A stretch of 18,382 nucleotides of DNA from an uncultured bacterium (GTDB lineage: Bacteria > Cyanobacteriota > Vampirovibrionia > Gastranaerophilales > Gastranaerophilaceae), in assembly GCA_945833895.1 (NCBI GenBank), contig CAMAGQ010000019.1, forward strand, positions 1 to 18,382. Reading direction: 5' to 3'. A model generated the notes under the pieces. It had not been told where the DNA came from and did not search any database. It saw only the letters and a list, made by a program, of their open reading frames with translations. Below, in pieces: positions 7,389 to 14,516 of the stretch (within the stretch, counting starts at the first letter, position 1; every line of letters begins with the position of its first letter). A program made the position numbers and the translations under genes.

Positions 7389-7825
7389 TGAAGGCACTTA
7401 TTCAAAGGGTAAAAAAGGCATCCGTCACAATTGACGGAGGTTTGTATTCAAGTATCGGTAACGGTTTGCTTGTATTTTTAGGTGTTGTAAAAGGCGACGA
7501 GAAGCAAAACGCCGAACTTCTTGCCCAAAAATTATTAAAACTTCGGATTTTTGAAGACGAAAACGAGAAAATGAACAGGTCTTTGCTTGACGTTGGGGGC
7601 GAAATGCTTGTAGTTTCTCAGTTTACGCTTTGCGGAGATTGTAAAAAAGGTACTTGTCCGAGTTTTGATAAATCGGCACCGCCCGAGATTGCAAATGAAC
7701 TTTATGAATATTTCGTAACACAAATTAAATCCTCAAATGTACCTTGCAAAACGGGTAAATTCGGGGCTATGATGGAGGTTGAACTCATTAATGACGGACC
7801 TGTTACATTCATGGTTGAAAAGTAG
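7388..7825 (+). CDS. dtd: D-aminoacyl-tRNA deacylase
   Basis: Hydrolyses D-amino acids (for example D-Tyr) and achiral glycine mischarged on tRNA, a proofreading step in translation; acts as a cytoplasmic homodimer. Signature blocks are QRVKKASVTIDG (6-17), the active-site SQFTL (77-81), KKGTCPSFDKSAPP (86-99) and the cross-subunit Gly-cisPro motif GPVT (137-140). Its length of 145 residues is typical. The ATG shares its A with the thyX stop codon and the gene ends the operon; the next gene has its own promoter 27 bases later. Confidence 0.96.
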   Translation: MKALIQRVKKASVTIDGGLYSSIGNGLLVFLGVVKGDEKQNAELLAQKLLKLRIFEDENEKMNRSLLDVGGEMLVVSQFTLCGDCKKGTCPSFDKSAPPEIANELYEYFVTQIKSSNVPCKTGKFGAMMEVELINDGPVTFMVEK

Positions 7826-7851
7826 TTGTTGATTTTATCTTTTTAAAGCTA

Positions 7852-7880
7852 TTGCAAATTTTAAAACTATGTGTTATAAT
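7852..7880 (+). promoter_or_regulatory. Strong promoter of the zinc-ribbon protein-rimM-trmD operon
   Basis: TTGCAA (7852-7857), a 17-base spacer and a perfect TATAAT (7875-7880), preceded by TG at the extended -10 position. Transcription should start near 7887, giving an unusually long AT-rich leader of about 107 bases before the ATG at 7994. An AGAGG at 7981-7985 is the likely ribosome binding site. Confidence 0.8.
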
Positions 7881-7993
7881 ACCAGTATAAAGTTATATTT
7901 TTATTTGAAATCGATTTATATTGAGAGGATGTTACCTTAGATTTAATTTTATTGGATGTATTATTTTTTATTTTTAATTAAGAGGCTTTTATT

Positions 7994-9046
7994 ATGTATG
8001 TAAACAAGTGCATTAAGTGCGGTCGAGAATTTGAAACAAAGAATCCTAAAAGGGTTATATGTCCAGAATGTTTGTATCCGGATAAAAAGATGATGATTAA
8101 CAGTCCTGCTCCACAGGCTGACTCGGGAGCGGAAACTCCTGCATCTTCAGAACCGCAGGTTCGCAGTTATTCAACGGAAAATAATCCGCAGTTCTATAGC
8201 AGTTATTCAAGCGGCGGGCATGATAATCGCCAAAATTACAACCGTCCGCAAAGACAATACAACAATCAGGGCGGTTATAATCGAGATAATCGCAACAACG
8301 ATAGGCAAGGCGGCTACAATCGCGGCGGTTACAACAATAACAGATATAATAATCAAGGCGGTTACAACCGTGATAACAACCGTCAGGGCGGTTATCAAAG
8401 AAATAATTATAACAACAATCGTCAAGGCGGTTACAACAATAACAGAGCGGGAGGTTTCCAACAGAGAAGACCTCAAAACAACAGGTTTAACAATAACAGA
8501 AGACCTAATAACAGAAATTCCGCTCCTAAGCAGTTGTTAGTAAGCAGAGAACAACTTGAACAAATTGAATTGTTGTATAAGTTGATGTTACCGCTTCCAA
8601 ACCCTGATGCTCATGAAGTTATCGGTGAAAAAATCGGTCTTGAACCAAGAAAGGTATTTTTCGGTATCAACCTTGTAAGACAAAAGATGATGCTTCCGAA
8701 ATTGCCGTTCCCTAAACGTAAATTGGCAATTACGCCTGATCAGTTGAATGCGATTAAAATGCTTTATGAACCGTTGTTACCGGTTCCGCCTATCGGCTGT
8801 CACAAGATTATTGCAGCTCAGTTGAAAATGGATGAATGGCGTGTTCACGTAGGTATCGGCTTGGTTCGTGCTCAAATGGGCATGGAAAGATGGAATCAGG
8901 AAAGAGAAGACGCTCCTGAGGAATTCAAAAAACAGGCTCAAGCAAGAAAAGAAGAGGCTGTTGCCGAAACTGCCGAAGTCGGTGAAGAAGCACCAAAGAA
9001 AAAAAGAGGAAGAAAACCTAAGTCTGAAACTCCAGTGGAAGAATAG
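7994..9046 (+). CDS. Zinc-ribbon, Asn/Gly/Tyr/Arg-rich protein with a duplicated C-terminal domain (putative RNA-binding)
   Basis: Not a family I can name. Four parts are visible. Residues 1-30 form a zinc ribbon (Cys6-x2-Cys9, Cys23-x2-Cys26). Residues 60-178 are low complexity, dominated by N, Q, R, G and Y, with about eight GGY or GGF units spaced 5-14 residues apart, much like RGG/prion-like RNA-binding tails. Residues 182-236 and 244-298 are two copies of one helical domain sharing QLxxIxxLYxxLLPxP, a central His and VxxGIxLVRxQM. The tail is Glu/Ala-rich and ends with PKKKRGRKPKS, like an AT-hook or nucleic-acid-binding basic motif. rimM starts two bases after its stop, so it belongs to the ribosome/tRNA maturation operon, the place where a small KH protein sits in many bacteria. 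RNA binding is inferred. Confidence 0.85.
   Translation: MYVNKCIKCGREFETKNPKRVICPECLYPDKKMMINSPAPQADSGAETPASSEPQVRSYSTENNPQFYSSYSSGGHDNRQNYNRPQRQYNNQGGYNRDNRNNDRQGGYNRGGYNNNRYNNQGGYNRDNNRQGGYQRNNYNNNRQGGYNNNRAGGFQQRRPQNNRFNNNRRPNNRNSAPKQLLVSREQLEQIELLYKLMLPLPNPDAHEVIGEKIGLEPRKVFFGINLVRQKMMLPKLPFPKRKLAITPDQLNAIKMLYEPLLPVPPIGCHKIIAAQLKMDEWRVHVGIGLVRAQMGMERWNQEREDAPEEFKKQAQARKEEAVAETAEVGEEAPKKKRGRKPKSETPVEE
8259..8464 (+). repeat. Imperfect tandem repeats encoding GGY/N-rich units
   Basis: Recurrent blocks resembling CAAGGCGGTTACAACC alternate with AAC/AAT/CGT codon runs, giving Asn-, Gln- and Arg-rich units around a GGY core. The repeats are degenerate at third codon positions, which suggests selection on the amino-acid composition and not recent slippage. 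Long open frames in other phases here are shadows of the repeat. Confidence 0.75.
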
Positions 9047-9048
9047 TT

Positions 9049-9564
9049 ATGACTAAATTTGTTTCGGTCGGAAAAATTCTGAACTTTCATGGCATAAAAG
9101 GCGAGGCAAAGGTTGGGTGTTCTAAAACTCAGCAGGATTTTGTGTTGTCATTAGATACGGTTTACCTGAAAAAAGGCGGCGAATACACTCCTCTGAATAT
9201 TGAATCTCTAAGACAGAATAAAAATATTCTGATTGCGAAATTTGAAGGAATAAATTCAATAAACGAACTCTTGCCGTTGAAAGGCGAATTGTTGTTCGTG
9301 GAAGACTCTGTTATTCGTGAAAGCCTTGAAGAAGATGAGTTTCTTATTGATGAACTTGTCGGGTTAAGTGTTTTTGATGCTGAAAACGGCGAAAAACTTG
9401 GGTTCGTAATCGGTGTTTCAAATAACGGTGCAAGCGACTTGATTTCGGTTAAGACAAATTCTAAGAAAATTTGTTTAGTTCCGTTTGTGAAAGCAATAGT
9501 GCCTGAGGTCGACCTTAAAAACAAAAAAATTATGATAAATAATATGGAAGGCTTGCTGGAATGA
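9049..9564 (+). CDS. rimM: Ribosome maturation factor RimM
   Basis: Helps assemble the head of the 30S subunit, binding ribosomal protein S19. The N-terminal RimM domain begins FVSVGKILNFHGIKGEAKV (4-22), the family signature. The C-terminal PRC-barrel (about 95-171) contains DELVGLSVFDAENGEKLGFV and LVPFVKAIVPEVDLKNKKI, also typical. The length of 171 residues is normal. The ATG follows the previous stop by two bases and its stop overlaps the trmD start (ATGA), so all three genes are translationally linked. Confidence 0.95.
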   Translation: MTKFVSVGKILNFHGIKGEAKVGCSKTQQDFVLSLDTVYLKKGGEYTPLNIESLRQNKNILIAKFEGINSINELLPLKGELLFVEDSVIRESLEEDEFLIDELVGLSVFDAENGEKLGFVIGVSNNGASDLISVKTNSKKICLVPFVKAIVPEVDLKNKKIMINNMEGLLE

Positions 9565-10268
9565 GGTTTGACGTACTTACGCTTTTTCCTGAAATTATCG
9601 AACATTATTGCAGTGTGAGCATAATGAAACGTGCAAAAGACAGTGATGTGTTCAGCGTAAATACGGTAAATCCGCGAGATTACACGCTTGATAAACACAA
9701 AAAAGTCGACGATACCCCTTATGGCGGCGGTGCGGGAATGGTGTTGATGGCTCAACCTTACGTTGATGCTTACGATGCTGTCGAGAAGTCAGATAATTCA
9801 ATTACGGTAATGCTTTCACCGCAGGGTGAACCTTTATCGGAAAATCTTGTTCTGGATTTGTCAAAATACAACCAAATTGTTATGCTGTGCGGTCATTACG
9901 AGGGTTTTGACGAGCGGATTAGAGAAATAATTAAACCAAAAGAAATTTCTATAGGTGATTTTGTTTTAACGGGCGGAGAACTTCCTGCTTTGTGTCTGAT
10001 TGATGCGGTTAGCCGTAAGTTAGAGGGAACTTTGGGTAAGATTGAATCGGCAGAAGAAGACAGTTTTTCAAACGGGCTGCTGGAGTACCCGCATTATACA
10101 AAACCGCGGGATTTCAGAGGTTTTGCCGTCCCTGAAGTGCTTTTAAACGGTAATCATAAAGAAATAAATAAATTTAGATTAGAACAACAGATTGAACGAA
10201 CAAAAGCAAAACGCCCTGATTTGTATGAAAAATATTTAAAAAACAACCAAATTTCAGGCAAGGATTAA
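9561..10268 (+). CDS. trmD: tRNA (guanine-N1)-methyltransferase TrmD
   Basis: Uses S-adenosylmethionine to methylate G37 of tRNAs, preventing +1 frameshifting. Family blocks are FDVLTLFPEI (3-12), DDTPYGGGAGMV (50-61), the knotted SAM site CGHYEGFDERI (110-120) and SIGDFVLTGGELPA (130-143), and the catalytic Asp167 within EEDSFSNGLLEYPHYTKP. It is 235 residues long, as expected. The ATG overlaps the rimM stop by four bases; GGAAGG about nine bases upstream inside rimM is the ribosome binding site. rplS, which often follows trmD, is absent here; the operon ends and the next genes are on the other strand. Confidence 0.97.
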   Translation: MRFDVLTLFPEIIEHYCSVSIMKRAKDSDVFSVNTVNPRDYTLDKHKKVDDTPYGGGAGMVLMAQPYVDAYDAVEKSDNSITVMLSPQGEPLSENLVLDLSKYNQIVMLCGHYEGFDERIREIIKPKEISIGDFVLTGGELPALCLIDAVSRKLEGTLGKIESAEEDSFSNGLLEYPHYTKPRDFRGFAVPEVLLNGNHKEINKFRLEQQIERTKAKRPDLYEKYLKNNQISGKD

Positions 10269-10288
10269 TTTTGCACTCTAATAGCGTA

Positions 10289-10477
10289 TTAGTCAAAAAC
10301 AAACAATTTAAACGGCTCAATTTCCAGTGCCGTGGTTAGTTTTGACAATGTTTTGAATGTAATGTTACGTAATCCGCATTCTACATCACTGATGTAGTGG
10401 GCATCTATGCCTAATTTTTCCGCAAGTTTTTCCTGTGTATAACCACGCATGAGCCTATAATACTTTAACTTATTCTT
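10289..10477 (-). pseudogene. XRE-family helix-turn-helix domain, 5'-truncated remnant
   Basis: Translation of the minus strand gives a complete Cro/CI-type HTH: helix 1 (KNKLKYYRLMRGY), then TQEKLAEKLGI, the recognition helix HYISDVECG and LRNITFKTLSKLTTALEI, ending in FKLFVFD and a TAA at 10291-10289. The reading frame is open from directly after the TAA (10480-10478) that ends the neighbouring membrane protein, and it is in the same frame. The only usable start codon is ATG at 10450, which would give 53 residues and cut helix 1 in half, with no Shine-Dalgarno. It is therefore most likely the remnant of a regulator whose 5' end was lost, or the tail of a larger protein interrupted by a stop. 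Expression as a 53-residue peptide remains possible. Confidence 0.7.
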
Positions 10478-10951
10478 TTATTCAAGCGGACCTCGTGGAA
10501 CGCCGATACCGAAGAAGTTCACAATACCTTTACCAAGTCCGTACAACAAAAGACCGCCCGCACAGATTTTTGATGGCAGACCTTTTGTCAGGAATGCTCC
10601 TAAACCCAGTCCAAACGGAACAACATGACTTGTAAGCATTGAAGTAAAGCCTTTGATGTAGCCGATTCCGAGATTGAAAAATCTTCTCCACGTTTGAGTT
10701 ATTTCCATTCCGTATGCTCCGTCTTTCACCTTTTGGGTGACAGAACTCATGCTCGGATTATAAAGTGTGTTATTAAGATAATATGCGGCAGCATCAACAT
10801 CTCTTTCTGTTGCATACATGTCGCTTTGCATTTTTCCGATAGTATGGGCATCGTACCCGACAAGCCCAATGGCTGCCAAGCCTATACCTTTTGCGGCGTA
10901 GGATGTCCAATTTTTACCGATATTTCCTGCTATATTTTTTATTGCTACCAT
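10478..10951 (-). CDS. Small unrecognised membrane protein (157 aa)
   Basis: Unknown family. Hydrophobic segments lie at about residues 20-34 (AAKGIGLAAIGLVG), 110-123 (VVPFGLGLGAFL) and 130-150 (a Gly/Leu-rich span), the last two Gly-rich as in small membrane or pore-like proteins. The middle (40-90) is polar. Two starts compete: GTG at 10954 and ATG at 10951; the ATG is preferred because AGGTAG then stands seven bases away. Its start is 19 bases after the stop of the low-complexity/HEAT-like gene upstream, so the two form an operon. Its TAA is followed without a break by an in-frame HTH remnant, so read-through would fuse the two. Function unknown. Confidence 0.7.
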   Translation of the reverse strand: MVAIKNIAGNIGKNWTSYAAKGIGLAAIGLVGYDAHTIGKMQSDMYATERDVDAAAYYLNNTLYNPSMSSVTQKVKDGAYGMEITQTWRRFFNLGIGYIKGFTSMLTSHVVPFGLGLGAFLTKGLPSKICAGGLLLYGLGKGIVNFFGIGVPRGPLE

Positions 10952-10955
10952 CACA

Positions 10956-10969
10956 CTACCTATTTATAT
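10956..10969 (-). repeat. Copy 1 of a 14-base leader repeat (ATATAAATAGGTAG)
   Basis: Identical to 11896-11909. It lies directly before the small membrane protein gene and includes its AGGTAG ribosome-binding element. Occurrence before two adjacent genes suggests either leader duplication or a shared signal. Confidence 0.5.
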
Positions 10970-10970
10970 T

Positions 10971-11876
10971 TTATGACTTTCTTGAAGTTTTGTCTTCCTC
11001 TTTCTTTTCGGTTTGAGGTTTTTCTTTTGCTTCAAATTCTTTTTCAACTTGTCTGCTTGCCATTCGTAACAAGATTTTGTTTGCTTTTATCGCATCTTGT
11101 CCGTAACCGCTGTCACTTTGCTGCATATTTTTCAATACGTTAACACTGTAATCATCACCGTCAACCAATCTGCCTTCAAGTGCTGTCAGGGCAAATAATC
11201 TTACTGCATCTGACGGGTCTTGAAGCATTTTGTTTACGAGTGCGGTTAATGCCTTGTCGTCGTGTCTTGAATCATCTTCTTCAAGTCTGTCGTAGACATC
11301 TTTTGCGGCATTTAATCTTACGTTTTCATCCTGACTGTTCAAATACCCTTCAAGCATTCTGATATAGTCGTCATTCAGTTCTACAATTTTGCGTTTTTCT
11401 GTTTTCTTATTGTTTTGAGTATTATTTGTTGTGTTGTTGTTTACGTTGTCAACTCCGTTTCCGCCATTGCCTCCGTTTCCTCCGTTGCCACCGTCAATTG
11501 AAGAGTTCGGGTGCATTTTTCCGTCTTGTCCGAGAGAGTTTGTATAGTAACCTGACGGGTAACACGGTGCGTTTACATTATAAGTTGGTGCCGGAGCTCC
11601 CGGAGTTCCGACAGACGGGTTAAATATTTGAATATTCACCCCTGCTGCTGTTGCAGGTACTTGAACATTTTGCGGCTGTCCTTGATTTGGTTGCGGATTT
11701 TGTCCTTGCAAAGCGGCACAATAACACGGCGGATAATAAGGAACTTGCGGCGGTACATATCCTGCCGGATTTGTACAAGGAGCCTGTTGCGGCTGCGACT
11801 GGTTCACTGTGCCTGCATTGTTATTCTGCGGTGTGTTCGTTGTTTTTTGTATGTTTTGATTTGGCGTGACCTGCAT
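10971..11876 (-). CDS. Low-complexity Pro/Asn/Gln-rich protein with C-terminal HEAT-like repeats
   Basis: Not a family I recognise. Residues 1-125 are a disordered P/N/Q/Y region with scattered Cys (PCTNPAG, YPPCYCAAL, NAPCYPSGYY). Residues 129-141 are a GGN repeat, followed by an Asn/Thr-rich linker. Residues 165-272 are helical and resemble two or three HEAT/armadillo units: YIRMLEGYLNSQDENVRLNA, then a second unit with DPSDAVRLFALTALEGRL, then a weaker third. The C-terminal 30 residues are a Lys/Glu-rich tail. There is no signal peptide or membrane span. HEAT repeats normally form protein-binding scaffolds, so an adaptor role, perhaps with the membrane protein encoded next, is plausible but unproven. 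The likely ribosome binding site is AGGGA about ten bases before the ATG. Confidence 0.75.
   Translation of the reverse strand: MQVTPNQNIQKTTNTPQNNNAGTVNQSQPQQAPCTNPAGYVPPQVPYYPPCYCAALQGQNPQPNQGQPQNVQVPATAAGVNIQIFNPSVGTPGAPAPTYNVNAPCYPSGYYTNSLGQDGKMHPNSSIDGGNGGNGGNGGNGVDNVNNNTTNNTQNNKKTEKRKIVELNDDYIRMLEGYLNSQDENVRLNAAKDVYDRLEEDDSRHDDKALTALVNKMLQDPSDAVRLFALTALEGRLVDGDDYSVNVLKNMQQSDSGYGQDAIKANKILLRMASRQVEKEFEAKEKPQTEKKEEDKTSRKS
11453..11494 (-). repeat. Tandem 9-base repeat encoding Gly-Gly-Asn units
   Basis: About four to five copies of a GGNGGNAAY-type 9-mer encode the GGN run at residues 129-141 of the HEAT-like protein. Such short tandem repeats can change copy number by slippage in frame, lengthening or shortening the linker. 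Confidence 0.6.
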
Positions 11877-11895
11877 AATACAAATTTCCCTAGTT

Positions 11896-11909
11896 CTACC
11901 TATTTATAT
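11896..11909 (-). repeat. Copy 2 of a 14-base leader repeat (ATATAAATAGGTAG)
   Basis: Identical to 10956-10969 and placed 19 bases before the HEAT-like protein's ATG. Part of it (TATAAA) could act as a -10 box. A shorter version, AAATAGGTA, lies at 14514-14522 before the GH57 gene. Confidence 0.5.
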
Positions 11910-11942
11910 AAAGTATTAATCATGCGAAAATTTGCTTTTTTG

Positions 11943-11965
11943 TAATAATTTGTTACAAATTATTA
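11943..11965. promoter_or_regulatory. Perfect 10-base-pair inverted repeat between the GH57 and HEAT-like genes
   Basis: TAATAATTTG (11943-11952) and CAAATTATTA (11956-11965) flank a three-base centre. It covers the GH57 stop codon and lies 67-89 bases upstream of the HEAT-like gene's ATG. No T-run follows on the minus strand and the stem has one G-C pair, so a terminator is unlikely to be strong; an operator-type dyad is the alternative. Confidence 0.4.
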
Positions 11966-14488
11966 TTGGTTTTGCTTCATCTTTATGTTATCAATTTTCA
12001 ACTTGTAAAAATCGACGTTAATATTCAACTTAGTACCAATAGTCAGCAAGGCATCAATGAACTGAATATCCTTGTCCTTCGGCATCTGGTTGTCGTTGTC
12101 CATAAGATAGCCAATTCTGTGGTAAATTTTTCCGTAGTAAATATTTTGAGCCTCAGAAATATCGATTTGAAGTTCAAGTTGATCTATCAAGTCAAACAAA
12201 TCAATGATTGCTTCTGCCTGTTGGTATTCAAAACTCTTGGTTAATCGGCTCAAGTTATTCGTTATTTTCCTTGTATAGGACAGGTTAGAGGCTGTTTTGT
12301 CTATACGGATATCGATTTTTTTCGCTTCATAGTTAATATCTTTTATTTGTTGAATAACAGATTTTTCTACAAAGCCGTCCGTATGTGCCAATAACTCGTT
12401 ATAACTCTTACTCAGAGCGTAACCCGCCGAGATTTTGAACTCGTTAGGTATTTCAAGACCTAAATTTTGCATGTGGTATATTGAGGCTTTTCCCTGATCG
12501 TAAATGTCTTTATACGCATTTGAGAATTTCTCCATTTGACCTTTCAATAAAATTTGCAAAATTTTCTTTCTTTCTTCGATGAAAATATCTTTGAGTGTAA
12601 AATATTCTTTGCCGAATTTTTCATCCAGTGTTCTGATAATTTCGGTCAGCGGATTAAGCATGAATATTTTATTTAATGTGTTTTTCAACTCAAGATAATC
12701 TTCATTTGTTGAAAATTCTTTTATCGCACAGTGGAAATCTCCGCCGGTATATTGCATCAGGGCAAATACCATATTTGATTTTTGGAGAGTGATTTTTGAA
12801 TATATTTCAATATTACCCGTAATCAGGTTTGCGTTACCCTTTTGTACTCTCTGGTAATCAAGTTGTTTTACTGTGTAGCAATATACGTCTTCTTCCTCTT
12901 CAAATTCCTGATACAGCGAAGATATTGCCCACAGGCAGGCAATCTGTTTAAGTGTTACTATTGAAGGTTTTACGAAATTTTCATAGATATTTTTACCCGT
13001 TCCAAATTCAGGAATGTTGCTTTTTGCCTGAGCAAGAATTTCAAGGAATTTGCTTTCGTAGTCTTCATTGCTGAAGTTTGCGGCCAATTGCATTGCCCTT
13101 GCTGCGTATTTCATTATTTGAACAGGTTCAATCCCGGAAATTTCAGAGAAAAACCATCCGCAACTTGTGTACATCAACAGTGCCTGACGTTGAATTTCCA
13201 AAAGTTCCATCGCACGAACTTTGTCCTGTTCAGATAAATCTGGTTTGAAATGTTCTTTTTGGAATTTTTTAATATTGGAATAAGAACGGTCGAGAATTAC
13301 TTCTATATACTTGTTTCGGACTTCCCAAACGTCTTTGTTATAATATTTTTTACCGTGTTTTTCAAAAACTTCTGCAAGACAATCTCTAAGATAGTCAAAG
13401 GCTTCTCGCAGAGGTTTTCTCCATTTTTGATTCCACCCCGGATGACCGCCAGTGCAGCATCCGCAGTCTTCTTTCCATCTGCCGACTCCGTGGAAACAAC
13501 TCCATGAAGAAGGTTGCTTGATATCTACTTCGTAATCACTTCTGTATAAATCCAGATATTCACCGTAATTTGTTATTTTGAAGCCTTCATCTTCTGCTTT
13601 TATTTTTAGAACGTAAGCTAAAGCCATATCACCAAATTTTGTGTGGTGTCCGTAACTTTCGCCATCTGTTGCAATGTTTATCAGTTGCGGGTAATCTCTG
13701 TACTCGGAAACCCCTTCTTTAAGCCTTTTGATGAACTTATTACCGTCTGTTAGCAACTCATCGAACGCTACAGAACGGGAAATTGCACCGTCATAGAAGA
13801 ATAAGTCAATAGATTTTGACGGGTCGCTTTTTATTGTGTATTTGTAAGACCTTGCAGGGTCGATATTACCCCAGCTTACATCCTGCCAATCTTTATCCGT
13901 AGATTTCTTCATTTTCAAAGCCTGATACGGAGAAAGAACAGTGAACTTAATTCCGTTATCGACAAGAACTTTAAGTGTTTCATCATCTGCTGCTGTTTCT
14001 GCAAGCCAAATACCTTCAGGTTTTCTGCCAAATCTGCATTCAAAATCTCGAATTCCCCATTTGACTTGAGTAACTTTATCTCTATAATTTGCCAGAGGCA
14101 TAATTATGTGGTTATAAACTTGAGCCATTGCGTTTCCGTGTCCGTTGTGGGCGGAAACACTTTCAATATCGGCTTTTATAATGCGTTCGTAGGTTCTCGG
14201 GGAATATTTTTCCATCCAAGAAAGCAGGGTAGGTCCGAAATTAAAACTCATGTGTTCGTAATTGTTTACAATATCAAGGATGCGGTTTCTGTTATCAACT
14301 ATTCTTGATACGGAGTTCGGATTGTAGCACTCCTTGCAAATTCTCTCGTTCCAATCGTGAAAAGGCAGAGCACTGTCTTGAAGTTCAATAGCCTCTAACC
14401 ACGGGTTTTCACGCGGCGGTTGATAAAAATGACCGTGTATTGTCAAAAACTTGGGTTTTGTTTCGTTATTGCTCATAATCTGTTTCAT
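11963..14488 (-). CDS. GH57 family alpha-glucanase with DUF3536-type C-terminus
   Basis: A cytoplasmic (no signal peptide) glycoside hydrolase family 57 protein, expected to act on alpha-1,4/1,6-glucans such as glycogen. The N-terminal catalytic domain opens with HGHFYQPPRENPWLEAIE (18-35); the probable nucleophile is Glu164 in GIWLAETA and the probable acid/base is Asp275 in IATDGESYGHH. A Trp/Gly/Cys-rich segment (SWSCFHGVGRW, CGCCTGGHPGWNQKW) follows, as in this subfamily. The C-terminal half is helical and matches the extension I associate with DUF3536. Two starts exist, ATG at 14488 (AGAGGT almost touching it) and ATG at 14476; spacing is poor for both. The gene follows an exported OB-fold-like protein by 28 bases. 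Exact bond specificity (amylase, branching, 4-alpha-glucanotransferase) is not readable. Confidence 0.9.
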   Translation of the reverse strand: MKQIMSNNETKPKFLTIHGHFYQPPRENPWLEAIELQDSALPFHDWNERICKECYNPNSVSRIVDNRNRILDIVNNYEHMSFNFGPTLLSWMEKYSPRTYERIIKADIESVSAHNGHGNAMAQVYNHIIMPLANYRDKVTQVKWGIRDFECRFGRKPEGIWLAETAADDETLKVLVDNGIKFTVLSPYQALKMKKSTDKDWQDVSWGNIDPARSYKYTIKSDPSKSIDLFFYDGAISRSVAFDELLTDGNKFIKRLKEGVSEYRDYPQLINIATDGESYGHHTKFGDMALAYVLKIKAEDEGFKITNYGEYLDLYRSDYEVDIKQPSSWSCFHGVGRWKEDCGCCTGGHPGWNQKWRKPLREAFDYLRDCLAEVFEKHGKKYYNKDVWEVRNKYIEVILDRSYSNIKKFQKEHFKPDLSEQDKVRAMELLEIQRQALLMYTSCGWFFSEISGIEPVQIMKYAARAMQLAANFSNEDYESKFLEILAQAKSNIPEFGTGKNIYENFVKPSIVTLKQIACLWAISSLYQEFEEEEDVYCYTVKQLDYQRVQKGNANLITGNIEIYSKITLQKSNMVFALMQYTGGDFHCAIKEFSTNEDYLELKNTLNKIFMLNPLTEIIRTLDEKFGKEYFTLKDIFIEERKKILQILLKGQMEKFSNAYKDIYDQGKASIYHMQNLGLEIPNEFKISAGYALSKSYNELLAHTDGFVEKSVIQQIKDINYEAKKIDIRIDKTASNLSYTRKITNNLSRLTKSFEYQQAEAIIDLFDLIDQLELQIDISEAQNIYYGKIYHRIGYLMDNDNQMPKDKDIQFIDALLTIGTKLNINVDFYKLKIDNIKMKQNQ

Positions 14489-14516
14489 ACCTCTAATGAT
14501 TGTATTTTGATATTAC

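Noticed and set aside
7929..7940. Mini-ORF (ATG TTA CCT TAG) in the leader of the zinc-ribbon gene
   Set aside because: The AGAGG directly touches the ATG, leaving no spacing for ribosome binding, and the peptide is only three residues.
8207..8540. Long open frames on both strands overlapping the GGY repeat region
   Set aside because: They arise from the repetitive codons of the zinc-ribbon protein, give monotonous Ile/Thr/Val sequences and have no ribosome binding site.
9162..9755. 197-residue minus-strand open frame across rimM and trmD
   Set aside because: It overlaps two secure genes antisense, has no Shine-Dalgarno and its translation resembles no family.
10278..10292. Small hairpin CTAATA-GCG-TATTAG between trmD and the HTH remnant as a terminator
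   Set aside because: The stem is six AT-rich base pairs and no T-run follows on either strand.
10694..11143. 149-residue plus-strand open frame opposite the membrane and HEAT-like genes
   Set aside because: It is antisense to two better-supported genes with ribosome binding sites and has a Cys/Phe/His-rich translation typical of a shadow frame.
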